Of a stretch of 37,784 nucleotides of DNA, positions 24,951 through 35,210 are shown in pieces. A program made the position numbers and the translations under genes. Positions within the stretch are counted from its first letter, which is position 1, and each line of letters begins with the position of its first letter. The notes under the pieces are model-generated. The model saw only the letters and a program-made list of their open reading frames with translations. It made no database searches and was not told the origin of the DNA. Source of the stretch: Pirellulales bacterium. Its GTDB lineage: Bacteria; Planctomycetota; Planctomycetia; Pirellulales; Lacipirellulaceae. The stretch covers positions 1-37,784 of the forward strand of contig JADLBW010000039.1 of the NCBI GenBank assembly GCA_020847515.1, written 5' to 3'.

Positions 24951-26114
24951 ATGGTCCCTTTCAAATACAATCTTCGCAGCCTTCGCGCCCGGAAGGTCGG
25001 GTCGCTGATGACGATCTTCGGCGTCGGGATGGTCGTTTGGGCGAGCATCTTCGCCTTTGGGCTGTCGGCGGGGCTGGACAAGACGCTTGAAATCGCCGCC
25101 GGCCCGCTCGACGTGATCGTGATGCGCAAGGGCTCGACCTCCGAAGCCGTCAGCGCCGTCTCCGACGAGGTCGCCCGCGATATCATTGCCCTGCCGGGCA
25201 TTGCGACCAACCGCGACGGCCGCCCGCTGGCCGCCACCGAGCTGGTGATCTTCGGCTACCTGCCGCGCCGCGGCCAGACGCAGAAGGTGAACGTCGCCGT
25301 TCGCGGCGTATTGCCGGTTTCTCGCGAGCTGCGGGACGGGATGCAGATCGTCGAGGGCCGCGACTTCCGCCCCGGCGTTCGCGAGGCGATTGTCAGCCGG
25401 GCGATGTCCGAGCGGTTTCAAGGCCTGGGGTTGGGCGAGGAGTTCGAGGTCCGCGGCGGCATGTTTCGCGTCGTGGGCCTGTTCGAAGCGGGCGGCGGGG
25501 CCGTCGAATCGGAAATCTGGACCGACCAGAGCGTGCTGGCGCAACTGACCAACCGCACCGGCGCCATGTCGTGCGTTCAATTCCGCGCCGCCAGCAAGAC
25601 CGATCAGGAACGACTTATCAACCGCATCAAGGCCGACGAGCAGATCGACCTCAACGCGATGACCGAAGAGCAGTATTACGCCGAGCAGGCGCAGCAGAGC
25701 ATGCTCATCAAGATCGTCGGCGGCATGGTGGCCTTCTTCCTGACGATCGGCGCCATGTTCGCCGTCGCCAACACGATGTACGGCGCCATCGCCTCGCGGG
25801 CCCGCGAGATCGGCACACTGCGGGCCCTGGGCTTCGGACGGTTCAGCATCCTATTAGCCTTTCTGCTGGAGTCGCTCATCCTGTGCACGCTGGGCGCCGT
25901 GCTGGGGTGCCTGGGGGCGCTGGCCTTGGGCGACATTCGCACCGGGACGATGAACGCCGGCACGTTCACCGAAGTGGTGTTCGCGTTCAACTTCGGCCCG
26001 TCGGTGCTGCTCAGCGGGGCCCTGCTAGCGGTGGCCATGGGCCTGATCGGGGGCCTGATGCCTGCCATCCGGGCCGTCCGCATGCGAGTTGTCAACGCGC
26101 TGCGAGAAGTGTGA
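24951..26114 (+). CDS. FtsX/MacB-type ABC permease 2
   Basis: This 387-residue permease is a paralogue of the gene before it. It has an N-terminal helix at about 13-40, a periplasmic MacB_PCD-like domain, and a C-terminal FtsX domain with ASRAREIGTLRALGFGRFS and three more helices. It ends with AIRAVRMRVVNALREV, the usual cytoplasmic end. It should pair with permease 1 to form an export channel. The ATG at 24951 gives the natural family start; the leader is TTCCCCCTTCC and carries no Shine-Dalgarno sequence. It closes the four-gene operon. Confidence 0.9.
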   Translation: MVPFKYNLRSLRARKVGSLMTIFGVGMVVWASIFAFGLSAGLDKTLEIAAGPLDVIVMRKGSTSEAVSAVSDEVARDIIALPGIATNRDGRPLAATELVIFGYLPRRGQTQKVNVAVRGVLPVSRELRDGMQIVEGRDFRPGVREAIVSRAMSERFQGLGLGEEFEVRGGMFRVVGLFEAGGGAVESEIWTDQSVLAQLTNRTGAMSCVQFRAASKTDQERLINRIKADEQIDLNAMTEEQYYAEQAQQSMLIKIVGGMVAFFLTIGAMFAVANTMYGAIASRAREIGTLRALGFGRFSILLAFLLESLILCTLGAVLGCLGALALGDIRTGTMNAGTFTEVVFAFNFGPSVLLSGALLAVAMGLIGGLMPAIRAVRMRVVNALREV

Positions 26115-26186
26115 GGAGTGGCGGTTGAGGGATGAGGGAGCGGAGCGAGCGAGCGCGAGGACAGCGTAACTGATTGAACCCGGCCC

Positions 26187-26256
26187 GATCACGATCGCCC
26201 GTCACGGTCATCGGTCGCCGACCACAACTGACAACTGACCACTGACCACTGCTAGC
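26187..26256. repeat. Heptanucleotide array downstream of the export operon
   Basis: Ten 7-bp units in register: GATCACG, ATCGCCC, GTCACGG, TCATCGG, TCGCCGA, CCACAAC, then TGACAAC, TGACCAC twice and TGCTAGC. Unlike the other arrays it ends 111 bases before the next start codon. The rest of the 253-bp gap has no gene. Confidence 0.75.
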
Positions 26257-26367
26257 TAGCGCCTTCGGCAAAATCGTTAAACTTTATCGCGCCGGCGCGA
26301 CGAACAAGGGGGAAGAGCCATCGTCAGAGGATGGGACTCCCGCTGGACTTATCGCGTCAGGTGAGCA

Positions 26368-27264
26368 GTGCGACGATCCTTCGCCAATTTGCCATTTCCG
26401 CCGCAAGCCGCGCTTTGCGCCGCCCGCCTGGCCATGGTCCTCATCGCAGCGGCTGGCCTGGCCCGGGCCGAGCAGCCCCTGACGGACCCGTTAAATCCCC
26501 TCGAGCCGGCGGCCCCGGGGGCGATCGTGCAGCCCGACGCGGTCGAACCGCTCCTGGCGGACGGGGCGGTTCCCTATGGCGGCTACCTGGGCGACGGATA
26601 CTACGAAGACTATCAGGCGCCCGCGACCAGGCCCGTGAACTGGATCGGCGGCCCCTATCTAAAGGCCGGCCCCGGGGGCATCATCGGCGGCGGAATCTTT
26701 GACGACGCCGACGTCGCCTGGACCGTCTCAGGCGGATACCGCCAACCGCTGGGTCCGCAAATCGGCGGCGATCGGTTCTTTCTGGACGCCGGCGGCTCGT
26801 ACCTGTCGGCCTACGGCGAGACGGTGCGCGACACACAAAATTTTATCCCCTTGGGCAATAACCTGTTTTTGCCGATTACCGTTTCCACCACGCTCAAGGA
26901 GGTGAAGCGGGCCAGCGCGCATGCCGCGATCGGCTGGTACTGGGGTCCGCCGATGGACAATGCCGGCGGCGATCCGCAAGTGCGGTTTGCAACGCGAATC
27001 GGCGGGCGCGTCGGCCATGTGCGGGGCGAATTCGAGGATGCGACCGACTTCAACATTAGCCGAGGCTACGGACGGACCGACACCTTCGGCGGCGTGTTTG
27101 CCGGCACGGAAGCGATCTTGCTCCAGCGACAATACGAGGCCCTGGGCAACGTGCAGTGGACGATCGACGGCGAATTCGCCAATGATTGGATCGACTTTGG
27201 CGGCTTTCAAAAGGGCAGTCTGGGCACCGCCTCGGTGATGTTCGGCTTTATGCTGTCGCGGTGA
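26368..27264 (+). CDS. Putative outer-membrane beta-barrel protein
   Basis: This 298-residue exported protein has a signal peptide of about 34 residues (cleavage after ARA) and a Pro/Asp/Gly-rich linker to about 90. A beta-strand-rich region with alternating hydrophobic and aromatic residues follows (GPYLKAGPGGIIGGGIF, FFLDAGGSYLSAYGE, ASVMFGFMLSR). This suits a small beta-barrel similar to planctomycete BBP7-like outer-membrane proteins. The start is a GTG at 26368, the codon that gives a full signal peptide; an internal ATG at 26434 would remove most of its charged N-terminus. No function is assigned, and a role as outer partner of the upstream exporter is only a possibility. Confidence 0.6.
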   Translation: MRRSFANLPFPPQAALCAARLAMVLIAAAGLARAEQPLTDPLNPLEPAAPGAIVQPDAVEPLLADGAVPYGGYLGDGYYEDYQAPATRPVNWIGGPYLKAGPGGIIGGGIFDDADVAWTVSGGYRQPLGPQIGGDRFFLDAGGSYLSAYGETVRDTQNFIPLGNNLFLPITVSTTLKEVKRASAHAAIGWYWGPPMDNAGGDPQVRFATRIGGRVGHVRGEFEDATDFNISRGYGRTDTFGGVFAGTEAILLQRQYEALGNVQWTIDGEFANDWIDFGGFQKGSLGTASVMFGFMLSR

Positions 27265-27460
27265 ACACCCGGCCAGCGTCAAACCTTGCCGTCCCTCCCC
27301 GCGTGCGGAAAGGATTCGGTAGAGGGCGAGCCGATAACTCTGCGCTGCGCCTCGGGCGTTCGGCATGATGCAAGCTGGCGCCCGATGCGCCGCCCGCTCG
27401 TCCCCTCGCCGCCGTGTGAGAGTGAGCCGGAACATTGACTTGCGGTAATGACTCTTTTTG

Positions 27461-27615
27461 ATTTCTGCGCCGCTAATGAACCCGTTGGAAATTTGGCTAT
27501 AGGCTATAGGCTATAGGCTATCGGCAATCGGCCAGAATCAGGCCTTTTCCCTCTGGCCGTCGGCCGCTAGCCGATAGCCGACCGCCAGGCACGGTTCATC
27601 AGAGCGCGTAGTTCT
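27461..27615. repeat. Palindromic heptad element, copy B
   Basis: This is the second copy of the element at 14501-14649. CGCTAATGAA at 27471-27480 faces TTCATCAGAGCG at 27595-27606. The left arm has heptads GGCTATA three times, then GGCTATC and GGCAATC (27495-27529). The right arm has the complements (GCTAGCC, GATAGCC). The core from GGCCAG at 27530 through CCTTTTCCCTCTGGCCGTCGG matches copy A apart from two substitutions. It sits in a 479-bp gap in which no gene is seen. Confidence 0.8.
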
Positions 27616-27743
27616 CAATAGAGACCGGCCCCGGTTCCATGGACGGCAGCAGGTCCAAGTCATGCCGTCAACAAGGGGCGCCGTTCACCCGCCGCCATCG
27701 GCCCGCTCGCAATCGGCCGGCGACGAGCAAATAATGAACGCCT

Positions 27744-28196
27744 ATGAATAAAGCGTTCGTTCGCGAGCCGGAGTTCAATGGCCGGGCATTCTGTCCGCGC
27801 TGCGGCGCGCTGGGCGTGCCGGTCGAGCACGGGCCGCTCGACCGGCACATCCGCGCGGCCTCGCGCTCGAAGCTGGGCGACTTTGCCTGGTTCTGCGGCT
27901 ACGCCCGCTGCGAGGCGGCGTACTTCAACCTGTTCGACGCGGTGGTGCTCACTGACGAACTGAACGCCCCGGTCTACCCCAAAGATCTCAACGCCCCGAT
28001 CTGCGCCTGCTTCGGCTTGGGTTACGACGAAGTCGAAGCCGACGCCCAGGAAGCGACGCCGCGGCGCATCCGCGAGCTGCTGGCCAAGTCCAAATCGCCC
28101 GAGGCCCGCTGTGCGGCGCTGGCCGCCGACGGCCGCTCGTGCATGTCGGCCGTGCAGGAGCTGTACCTGAAGCTACGGGCGGCCCGAAGCGGGTAG
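27744..28196 (+). CDS. CopZ-like zinc and [2Fe-2S] protein without HMA domain
   Basis: This 150-residue protein has two metal sites that can be read from the Cys pattern. The N-terminal zf-CopZ-like site has C17, C20, C51 and C56 with nearby H29 and H35. The BFD-like site has C87, C89, C123 and C133, with the CxCF motif and the spacing typical of the [2Fe-2S] domain of archaeal CopZ. Known CopZ proteins add a C-terminal copper-binding HMA domain with CxxC; this one stops before it. It may be a redox or electron-transfer partner, or a metal chaperone that works with a separate HMA protein. No copper gene lies nearby. The ATG has no clear Shine-Dalgarno sequence. Confidence 0.75.
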   Translation: MNKAFVREPEFNGRAFCPRCGALGVPVEHGPLDRHIRAASRSKLGDFAWFCGYARCEAAYFNLFDAVVLTDELNAPVYPKDLNAPICACFGLGYDEVEADAQEATPRRIRELLAKSKSPEARCAALAADGRSCMSAVQELYLKLRAARSG

Positions 28197-28204
28197 CGGC
28201 GGAA

Positions 28205-28374
28205 GAGTGATCGGTGATTGGTGATCGGACATTGGCCATTTGGACATGGGTCATTGATTTTTTGGGTCATTGATTTTTGGCGATACCTTACTGCCCCTGC
28301 CCACTATCCACTATCCACTGCCGACTACCGACGACCGACGACCCATTACGCACTACCCACCGCCACGACCCCCC
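28205..28374. repeat. Heptanucleotide array upstream of the lipid-kinase gene
   Basis: The first part has units GAGTGAT, CGGTGAT, TGGTGAT, CGGACAT and TGGCCAT, then slips around GTCATTG blocks. The second part, 28298-28374, is eleven units in strict register, such as TATCCAC twice, TACCGAC, GACCGAC and TACCCAC. Six bases later comes the ATG at 28381. The first part is G/T-rich and the second C/A-rich on the coding strand. Confidence 0.85.
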
Positions 28375-28380
28375 GCCTCC

Positions 28381-29292
28381 ATGCCTCCTATCGTCGCGAT
28401 CCTCAATCCGCGGTCCGATCGCGGGCGGGCGGCCTTGTTGGCGGGGGAACTGCGGGCCGCGCTGGCCGCGCGGCATGAAGTACTCCTCCAGCACACCGGG
28501 GGCCGCGGCGAAGGCGTGGCGCTGGCGGCGGCAGCCGCCGAGCGCGGCTGCCCGCTGGTGATCGCCGTCGGCGGCGACGGCGCCGTGCATGAAGTGGCCA
28601 ACGGCCTGAGGTCGGTCGCCGCCGAGCGACGCCCCGTCCTGGGAATCGTTCCGGCCGGGTCGGGAAACGACGTCGCCTACGCCCTGGGCATCGAGAAGAA
28701 GCTCGATCGATCGCTCGAAATCATCGAGCGGGCCCGCACGCGGCCCGTCGACGTAGCCCTCGTCCAGGCCGATGGCGGTCGCCAGTGCTACGCCGTCAAT
28801 AACATTGGCACGCTGCTCGAAGGCGAGATCAACCTGGCAAGCCACCGGCTTTCCTGGCCTCGCGGATCGGGGCTGTACGTCCGCGCCATGCTGCAAACGC
28901 TGCTGCGCCCGGTGAACGTCGCCGAGCTGTCGCTGACGATCGACGGCGAGCACTCCGATCTGTCGGCCATCCTGCTGTCGATTGCCAACGGCCCGCGGTC
29001 GGGGGGGAAGTTTCTGCTCATGCCGCAGGCCGACCCCTGCGACGGCTGGCTGAACTACGTGACGGCGGCGCCGGTCGGGCGGCTGCGGCTGCTGTGCAGC
29101 GCCGCACGGGCCATGCGGGGCGGATCGCCGCACGACGCGTGGATCCGGCGCGGCGTGTTTCGCCAGATGACGGCCCGCAGCAGCAGGCCGCTGGCGGTCC
29201 ACGTCGACGGCGAGCCGTGGCTCGAGCCGCAGGCGGGTTGCCGCGAGCTCGAGATCAACGTGTTGCCTGGCGCGCTGCAGATCATCTGCTGA
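28381..29292 (+). CDS. Diacylglycerol/sphingosine kinase family protein (YegS/DgkB-like)
   Basis: This 303-residue cytoplasmic protein has a DAGK catalytic domain that would phosphorylate a lipid hydroxyl with ATP. It starts MPPIVAILNPRSDRG, the usual first strand and phosphate loop. The nucleotide motif at 64-68 is GGDGA, where most members have GGDGT. VPAGSGNDVA at 90-99 follows. The C-terminal beta-sandwich includes DGWLNYVTA and HVDGEPW. The ATG at 28381 is chosen because the in-frame codons upstream to 28270 are made of the heptad array. The lipid substrate is unknown; the Thr to Ala change may affect ATP handling. Confidence 0.88.
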   Translation: MPPIVAILNPRSDRGRAALLAGELRAALAARHEVLLQHTGGRGEGVALAAAAAERGCPLVIAVGGDGAVHEVANGLRSVAAERRPVLGIVPAGSGNDVAYALGIEKKLDRSLEIIERARTRPVDVALVQADGGRQCYAVNNIGTLLEGEINLASHRLSWPRGSGLYVRAMLQTLLRPVNVAELSLTIDGEHSDLSAILLSIANGPRSGGKFLLMPQADPCDGWLNYVTAAPVGRLRLLCSAARAMRGGSPHDAWIRRGVFRQMTARSSRPLAVHVDGEPWLEPQAGCRELEINVLPGALQIIC

Positions 29293-29673
29293 CGCGCAGC
29301 CGGTCGGGGCGGCGGCGGCCCGCGGCGACATGTTCGGACCGCGACGGCTGTAGTGGTCCTATCAGGCCCGGAAGGCCGCCCCCGACGGAGCGACCTGGTG
29401 CAGGCGGCCGCCGTTGTCGCCGGGCGAAAGCTACTCTTGGGCGATGGCGCTGGTGCGACGCCGCGCGCCATGGAAGCATCGCCGAATGGCACGGCTTGCG
29501 GTCCTGGGAACCGACTGACGCATGCGTACCGTTGTTTATTTTCCGGCGCTTCACACGGGCGGCTTCGCGACGCCGGAGTACTTCGGCCCCAGCGGGGCGC
29601 GGCAATCGTTTGCCCGCACCGACGCCGCAGGCCGCGTCCCGTGCCCGCCAGCGCTGCATGAGGTCGACGGCGC
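29293..29673. other. Convergent gap with no recognised gene
   Basis: This 381-bp stretch separates the lipid-kinase gene from the tail of the minus-strand DUF1501 gene. Short open frames cross it on both strands but none has a family-like sequence, a ribosome site or a signal peptide. No strong stem-loop with a T-run was found. Confidence 0.5.
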
Positions 29674-31143
<1,470 letters not shown>

Positions 31144-31167
31144 GGTTCTTCTCTCTGCTCGGCGGCG

Positions 31168-33555
31168 CTAATTGCGGAAAATCGTTTCGTTGAGGTTCAG
31201 CAGCGTTCGCGCCACCGAGGTCCAGGCGGCCAGCTCTGCCGCGTCGATCGAGTCGTTGCGCGGCGAAATCCCTACGGAGATCAGCTCCGCGGCCGCGCCG
31301 GCATGGGCCGCGTAGTGGGCGCGGTGCTGCTCGAGCAGCGATCCTAGCAGGGCGATTTCTTCGCTGGCGCCCTGCCGGCCCGTCGCCGCGCGCCACGCCC
31401 AGCGGAGGCGATCGCCGTCGCTGGCGCCGCCGTCAGCGAGCGTCCGCGCGGCCAGCGCGCGGGCGGCCTCGACGAAGGACGGATCGTTCAGGAGCACCAG
31501 TGCCGCCGCGGGCGTGTTGGAGAGGGGTCGCTGCGCCGTGCACTCCTCGCGGGTCGGGGCATCCAGCGCCAGCAGCCAGGGGTGCAAGAATTGCCGCTGC
31601 CAGTGCACGTACACCGAGCGGCGGAATTGCTCTCTATCGGTCGAGGCCTGGTACTCCCGTTCAGGGAAGTTGAGCGCCGCGTAGTAGCCGGCCGGCTGGT
31701 ACGGCCGCGACACGCCGCCGCCGATCTGCCTCGCCAACAGCCCGCTCACCGCCAGCGCGTTGTCGCGGATCTCTTCGGCATCGAGCCGATGACGCGATTG
31801 CCGGGCGACAAGCCGATTGTCCGGATCGACCTGGTCGAGTTCCGGCCGCGGCTGCGACGACTGCCGATACGCGCTGGAGGCGACCAGCAGCCGCATCATG
31901 TGCTTGACGTCCCAGCCGCTTTCCATGAACTCGACCGCCAGCCAATCGACGAGCGCCTGATTGACAGGCCACTCTCCCTGCGAGCCGATGTCGATCGTCG
32001 TCTTCGACAGCCCGACGCCGAACAGTCGCTGCCAGAGCCGATTCATCGCCACGCGGGCGGTGAGCGGCTGATCGCGGGCGACTAGCCAGCGGGCCAGATC
32101 GAGCCGAGTCGCCCGCCGGTCGCCGGTATCCAGTTGCCTGAGAAAATGGGGCGTATGCGGCTGGACCACAGGCCCCGACTGGTCGAGCCAGTTGCCGCGG
32201 GGCAGCACGCGAATCACCTGCGGCTCGACCGCCTGGGTGATCATGGTGGGCTCAAATTGCGCTTCCAGCTCCAGCCGCTGGCGCTTGAGATTGATCAGTT
32301 CGTCCCGCCGCTTTGTCCATTTTGCGTCCAACCTGCCAACCAGCGACGACTCTAGCTCGGCGATCCGCCGATCGCACTGCTCCATGGCGCGATAGACTGG
32401 GAGCGTCCAGGCCAGCATCTCGGGCGGCCGCTGGGTGGGCGTATCGTTGCTGGCCACCGGCACGAACGAGCCGTAGTGGTCGACGTCGGCGAAGAAGGCG
32501 CCGAGACTGTAAAAATCGTCCTGCGTGTAGGGGTCGAATTTATGGTCATGGCACTCGGCGCAGCCCACCGAGGCGCCCAGCCACGCTTCCGAGACGTTGC
32601 GCACCCGGTCGGCGAGGTGCTTGGCGCGGTACTCGGCGTCCTGGGCCCCGCCTTCGTGGGTCGTTTGCAGCAGCCGGTTGTAACCGCTGGCCACAAGCTG
32701 CCACATCGTCGGGTTGGGAAGCAGGTCGCCGGCGAGCTGCTCGATCGTGAACTGGTCGAACGGCAGGTTCTCGTTGAACGACTTGATCACATAATCGCGA
32801 TACGGCGTGATGCGGTGCTCCTGGTCGCCGTGATAGCCCACCGTATTGGCGAAGCGGACCAGGTCGAACCACCACGATGCCATTCGTTCGCCGTAGGCCT
32901 CCGACGCCAGCAGCCGATCGACGAGCCGCTCGTAGGCGTCGGGGGCCGAGTCGTTCAGGTACTCGTCGACCTCGGACGGCGTGGGCGGCAGCCCGGTAAG
33001 GTCGAAGTAGAGGCGGCGCACCAGGGTCGTCGGCTCGGCCTCCGGCGACGGCTCGACCCCCAGGGCCGCCAGGCGGGCCAGCACGAAGCGATCGATCTCG
33101 TTACGCGCCAGGTCCGGGCGGCCGACTTCCGGGACGGCCGGGCGCTCGGGCGGAATGTACGCCCAATGCGGCTCGTACCTGGCGCCGTCGTCGATCCACT
33201 TTCGCAAGAGCTCCACCTGCTCGGGCGATAGCCGCGGCTTCTTCGAGTCGGCGGGCGGCATCTGCACGTCGGGATCGTCGCTCATCACCCGATTGATCAG
33301 CTCGCTTCCGTCGACGTCGCCGGGGACGATCGCCGACTCGTGCGCCGACTCCGCCCGATCCAGCCGCAAGTCGGCCTCGCGCGCGGCGGAGTCGGGTCCG
33401 TGGCACGCGAAACAGTGGTCCGACAGTATCGGGCGGACGTCGCGGTTATAGGTGGGCGCCCCGGCCGAGGCGGCGCTAGCGCCTGGCGGCGCCGTCAACA
33501 ACCAGGCGCCCACGGCCAGGCGCAGGCTCGTCGATCGCCTATCGAATGAGTTCAT
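31168..33555 (-). CDS. PSCyt1-DUF1549-DUF1553 protein
   Basis: This 795-residue exported protein has a signal peptide of about 30 residues. A planctomycete cytochrome domain follows at about 35-125, with the heme motif CFACH at 48-52 and a likely axial Met in VQMPPADS. DUF1549 spans about 160-365 (RRLYFDLTGLPPTPSEVD, QTTHEGGAQDAEYRAKHLADR, CAECHDHKFDPYTQDDFYSLGAFFADV). DUF1553 covers about 490-760 (DLARWLVARDQPLTARVAMNRLWQ, SSAYRQSS, RHRLDAEEIRDNALAVSGLL). The function is unknown; a periplasmic redox role together with the DUF1501 partner is inferred from the heme motif and gene pairing. It is the first gene of that pair. Confidence 0.93.
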   Translation of the reverse strand: MNSFDRRSTSLRLAVGAWLLTAPPGASAASAGAPTYNRDVRPILSDHCFACHGPDSAAREADLRLDRAESAHESAIVPGDVDGSELINRVMSDDPDVQMPPADSKKPRLSPEQVELLRKWIDDGARYEPHWAYIPPERPAVPEVGRPDLARNEIDRFVLARLAALGVEPSPEAEPTTLVRRLYFDLTGLPPTPSEVDEYLNDSAPDAYERLVDRLLASEAYGERMASWWFDLVRFANTVGYHGDQEHRITPYRDYVIKSFNENLPFDQFTIEQLAGDLLPNPTMWQLVASGYNRLLQTTHEGGAQDAEYRAKHLADRVRNVSEAWLGASVGCAECHDHKFDPYTQDDFYSLGAFFADVDHYGSFVPVASNDTPTQRPPEMLAWTLPVYRAMEQCDRRIAELESSLVGRLDAKWTKRRDELINLKRQRLELEAQFEPTMITQAVEPQVIRVLPRGNWLDQSGPVVQPHTPHFLRQLDTGDRRATRLDLARWLVARDQPLTARVAMNRLWQRLFGVGLSKTTIDIGSQGEWPVNQALVDWLAVEFMESGWDVKHMMRLLVASSAYRQSSQPRPELDQVDPDNRLVARQSRHRLDAEEIRDNALAVSGLLARQIGGGVSRPYQPAGYYAALNFPEREYQASTDREQFRRSVYVHWQRQFLHPWLLALDAPTREECTAQRPLSNTPAAALVLLNDPSFVEAARALAARTLADGGASDGDRLRWAWRAATGRQGASEEIALLGSLLEQHRAHYAAHAGAAAELISVGISPRNDSIDAAELAAWTSVARTLLNLNETIFRN

Positions 33556-33701
33556 CGATCGTGTAACTCGCCATCAGAAAAGTGACGCACGGCCCCCGCG
33601 CCGCCAGCGCCGCGGGGTGACTGCTTAAACGGATCGCCACTCGGGAAGCGTCGTTTTCGCTTAACCTACAGTTTATCCTCGCCGGCGGCGCAATTCAGGG
33701 G

Positions 33702-35210
33702 CTAATCGGCTGCATTGGCCGGGTCGGCTACGCCGCCGGAACCGCCTACGTGCGATGGGCTACCGTCGCCCGGGCCGGCGGCGCCGGCGTTTTCGGCCGC
33801 CAGGGTCGGCTCTGCCAGCGGCCTGATTGCCGTCAGGCCCACGACTCGCAAATCGTAGTTGGTGTACGCCGAGTAACGGCCCCGCAGCCACAAGAGGGCC
33901 GTGTGCTCGCCGCCCCCCTTGGGCACGAGCGGCCGAAGATTATCGGCCGACGAGCGGTACGTTATCGGCGACCAGTTCCAGGTTGCGCCGCCGTCGGACG
34001 TGTCGCCCTGAAAAATCTCGTAATGCGGCAGCGGCGCGTCGCTGCGCGGATCGATTGTCGTGGAAATGAACAGCCGATCCGGATTGCGGGGGTCGAGAGC
34101 CGCCAGGCCGGTGTAATCGTTTTCCTGGCGATACAGGAACCCGCCGGCCTTGGCCAATTGGTGCACGGCCCACCGCTCGCCGTCGAACCGCGCGTAGAAG
34201 AACCGGTGATCGCCGTCATCGTCGCCGGCCCGCGCTTGAAAGAGGGCGTACGGCCGGCCTCGATCATCGATCGCTATGTCGATGGTCCACGCCCGCCGCA
34301 TGGCGACGCCGCCGAACTCGGCGCCGGTGCGGAACAGGGCCGTCAGCGCGGTCGGGGCGACGGCCTCGGCGTCCAGCAGGTTGCCGTCCACGGGTCGACC
34401 TGCGGAATCGTACAACCTGCCGCCCTGGATATAGCCGTGGTAAACGCTGTTATCGAAATTGCGGGGATGCTGTTCGGTGGCGATGAAGTCGATCCGCTCG
34501 CCGTTCGAGGCATACCGCACATAGGGCCGCTGGCGACCGGTTCCCTGCGTCAGCAGCCTGCCGCCATAGGACCATGTCGTTCCCAGATCAGCGGAGACGA
34601 GCAGGTTCGGATTGAAGTTGGCCGTGCGGGTAAAGTCGTACAGCCGACCGGCGCCGTTCTGGTCGGCGCGCAGATAATGCAGGTTCGAGTAGGTCGTGCC
34701 GGCGCGATTATCAAACGTCTGCTCCGCCGACCAACTCGAAGCGTCCCCCGGATGAGCGGAAATCCGATATCGCGACAGCGCGTCGCCGCTGTGCCGCGAG
34801 TACATCGCCAGATAGCGGCCGTCGGGCCGAACCCACAGCGCGGCCGAGTTGTGATCGTCGCCCCAGCCGGCGTTGTCGCTGCGATCGGCGTTGAGGGTAA
34901 ACCGCGAGACGGCCCCGGTGGCGAGTTCCAGCGACGTTACCTCGACGTCGCCGGCGCGGGTCGCCCCGCCGGGGCCGGCCGCGTTGGCTACGGAACTGAC
35001 CAGGATTCTGCCCGAAGCGGCGTCGACGACGGCCCGCTCTCCTTCAAACCAGCACCAGGAGCCGTTGTCGTTCAGCACGATGAGCGAACCGGCGGCCGCA
35101 TCGACGACTTCCGCCCGAGCGAGCAGAGCCGGCGCGAGGGTTAATAGGACTCCCAGCAGCGCGCCAGCCGGGCGGGCGCCAACAGATAGTAGAAGCAGAG
35201 CGAATCGCAC
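33702..35210 (-). CDS. Exported BNR_4-type beta-propeller protein
   Basis: This 502-residue protein has BNR_4 family features: HNSAALWVRPDGRYLAMYSRH, then GTTYSNLHYLRADQNGAGRLYDFTR, a central YVRYASNGERIDFIATEQHP and a late SDGGATWNWSPITY Asp-box-like block. The family forms a seven-bladed propeller; some members are polysaccharide lyases that use the conserved His residues, others are uncharacterised. The start is set at GTG (35210) because it begins a clean signal peptide (RFALLLLSVGARPAG, cleavage near ARA); no ATG exists between it and the propeller. The last 25 residues are Gly/Ala/Pro-rich. It reads away from motA, and a link to the adjacent DUF1549 gene is possible. Confidence 0.72.
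   Translation of the reverse strand: MRFALLLLSVGARPAGALLGVLLTLAPALLARAEVVDAAAGSLIVLNDNGSWCWFEGERAVVDAASGRILVSSVANAAGPGGATRAGDVEVTSLELATGAVSRFTLNADRSDNAGWGDDHNSAALWVRPDGRYLAMYSRHSGDALSRYRISAHPGDASSWSAEQTFDNRAGTTYSNLHYLRADQNGAGRLYDFTRTANFNPNLLVSADLGTTWSYGGRLLTQGTGRQRPYVRYASNGERIDFIATEQHPRNFDNSVYHGYIQGGRLYDSAGRPVDGNLLDAEAVAPTALTALFRTGAEFGGVAMRRAWTIDIAIDDRGRPYALFQARAGDDDGDHRFFYARFDGERWAVHQLAKAGGFLYRQENDYTGLAALDPRNPDRLFISTTIDPRSDAPLPHYEIFQGDTSDGGATWNWSPITYRSSADNLRPLVPKGGGEHTALLWLRGRYSAYTNYDLRVVGLTAIRPLAEPTLAAENAGAAGPGDGSPSHVGGSGGVADPANAAD

Noticed and set aside
28270..28380. N-terminal extension of the lipid-kinase protein
   Set aside because: The codons are heptad-array sequence and precede the normal family start.
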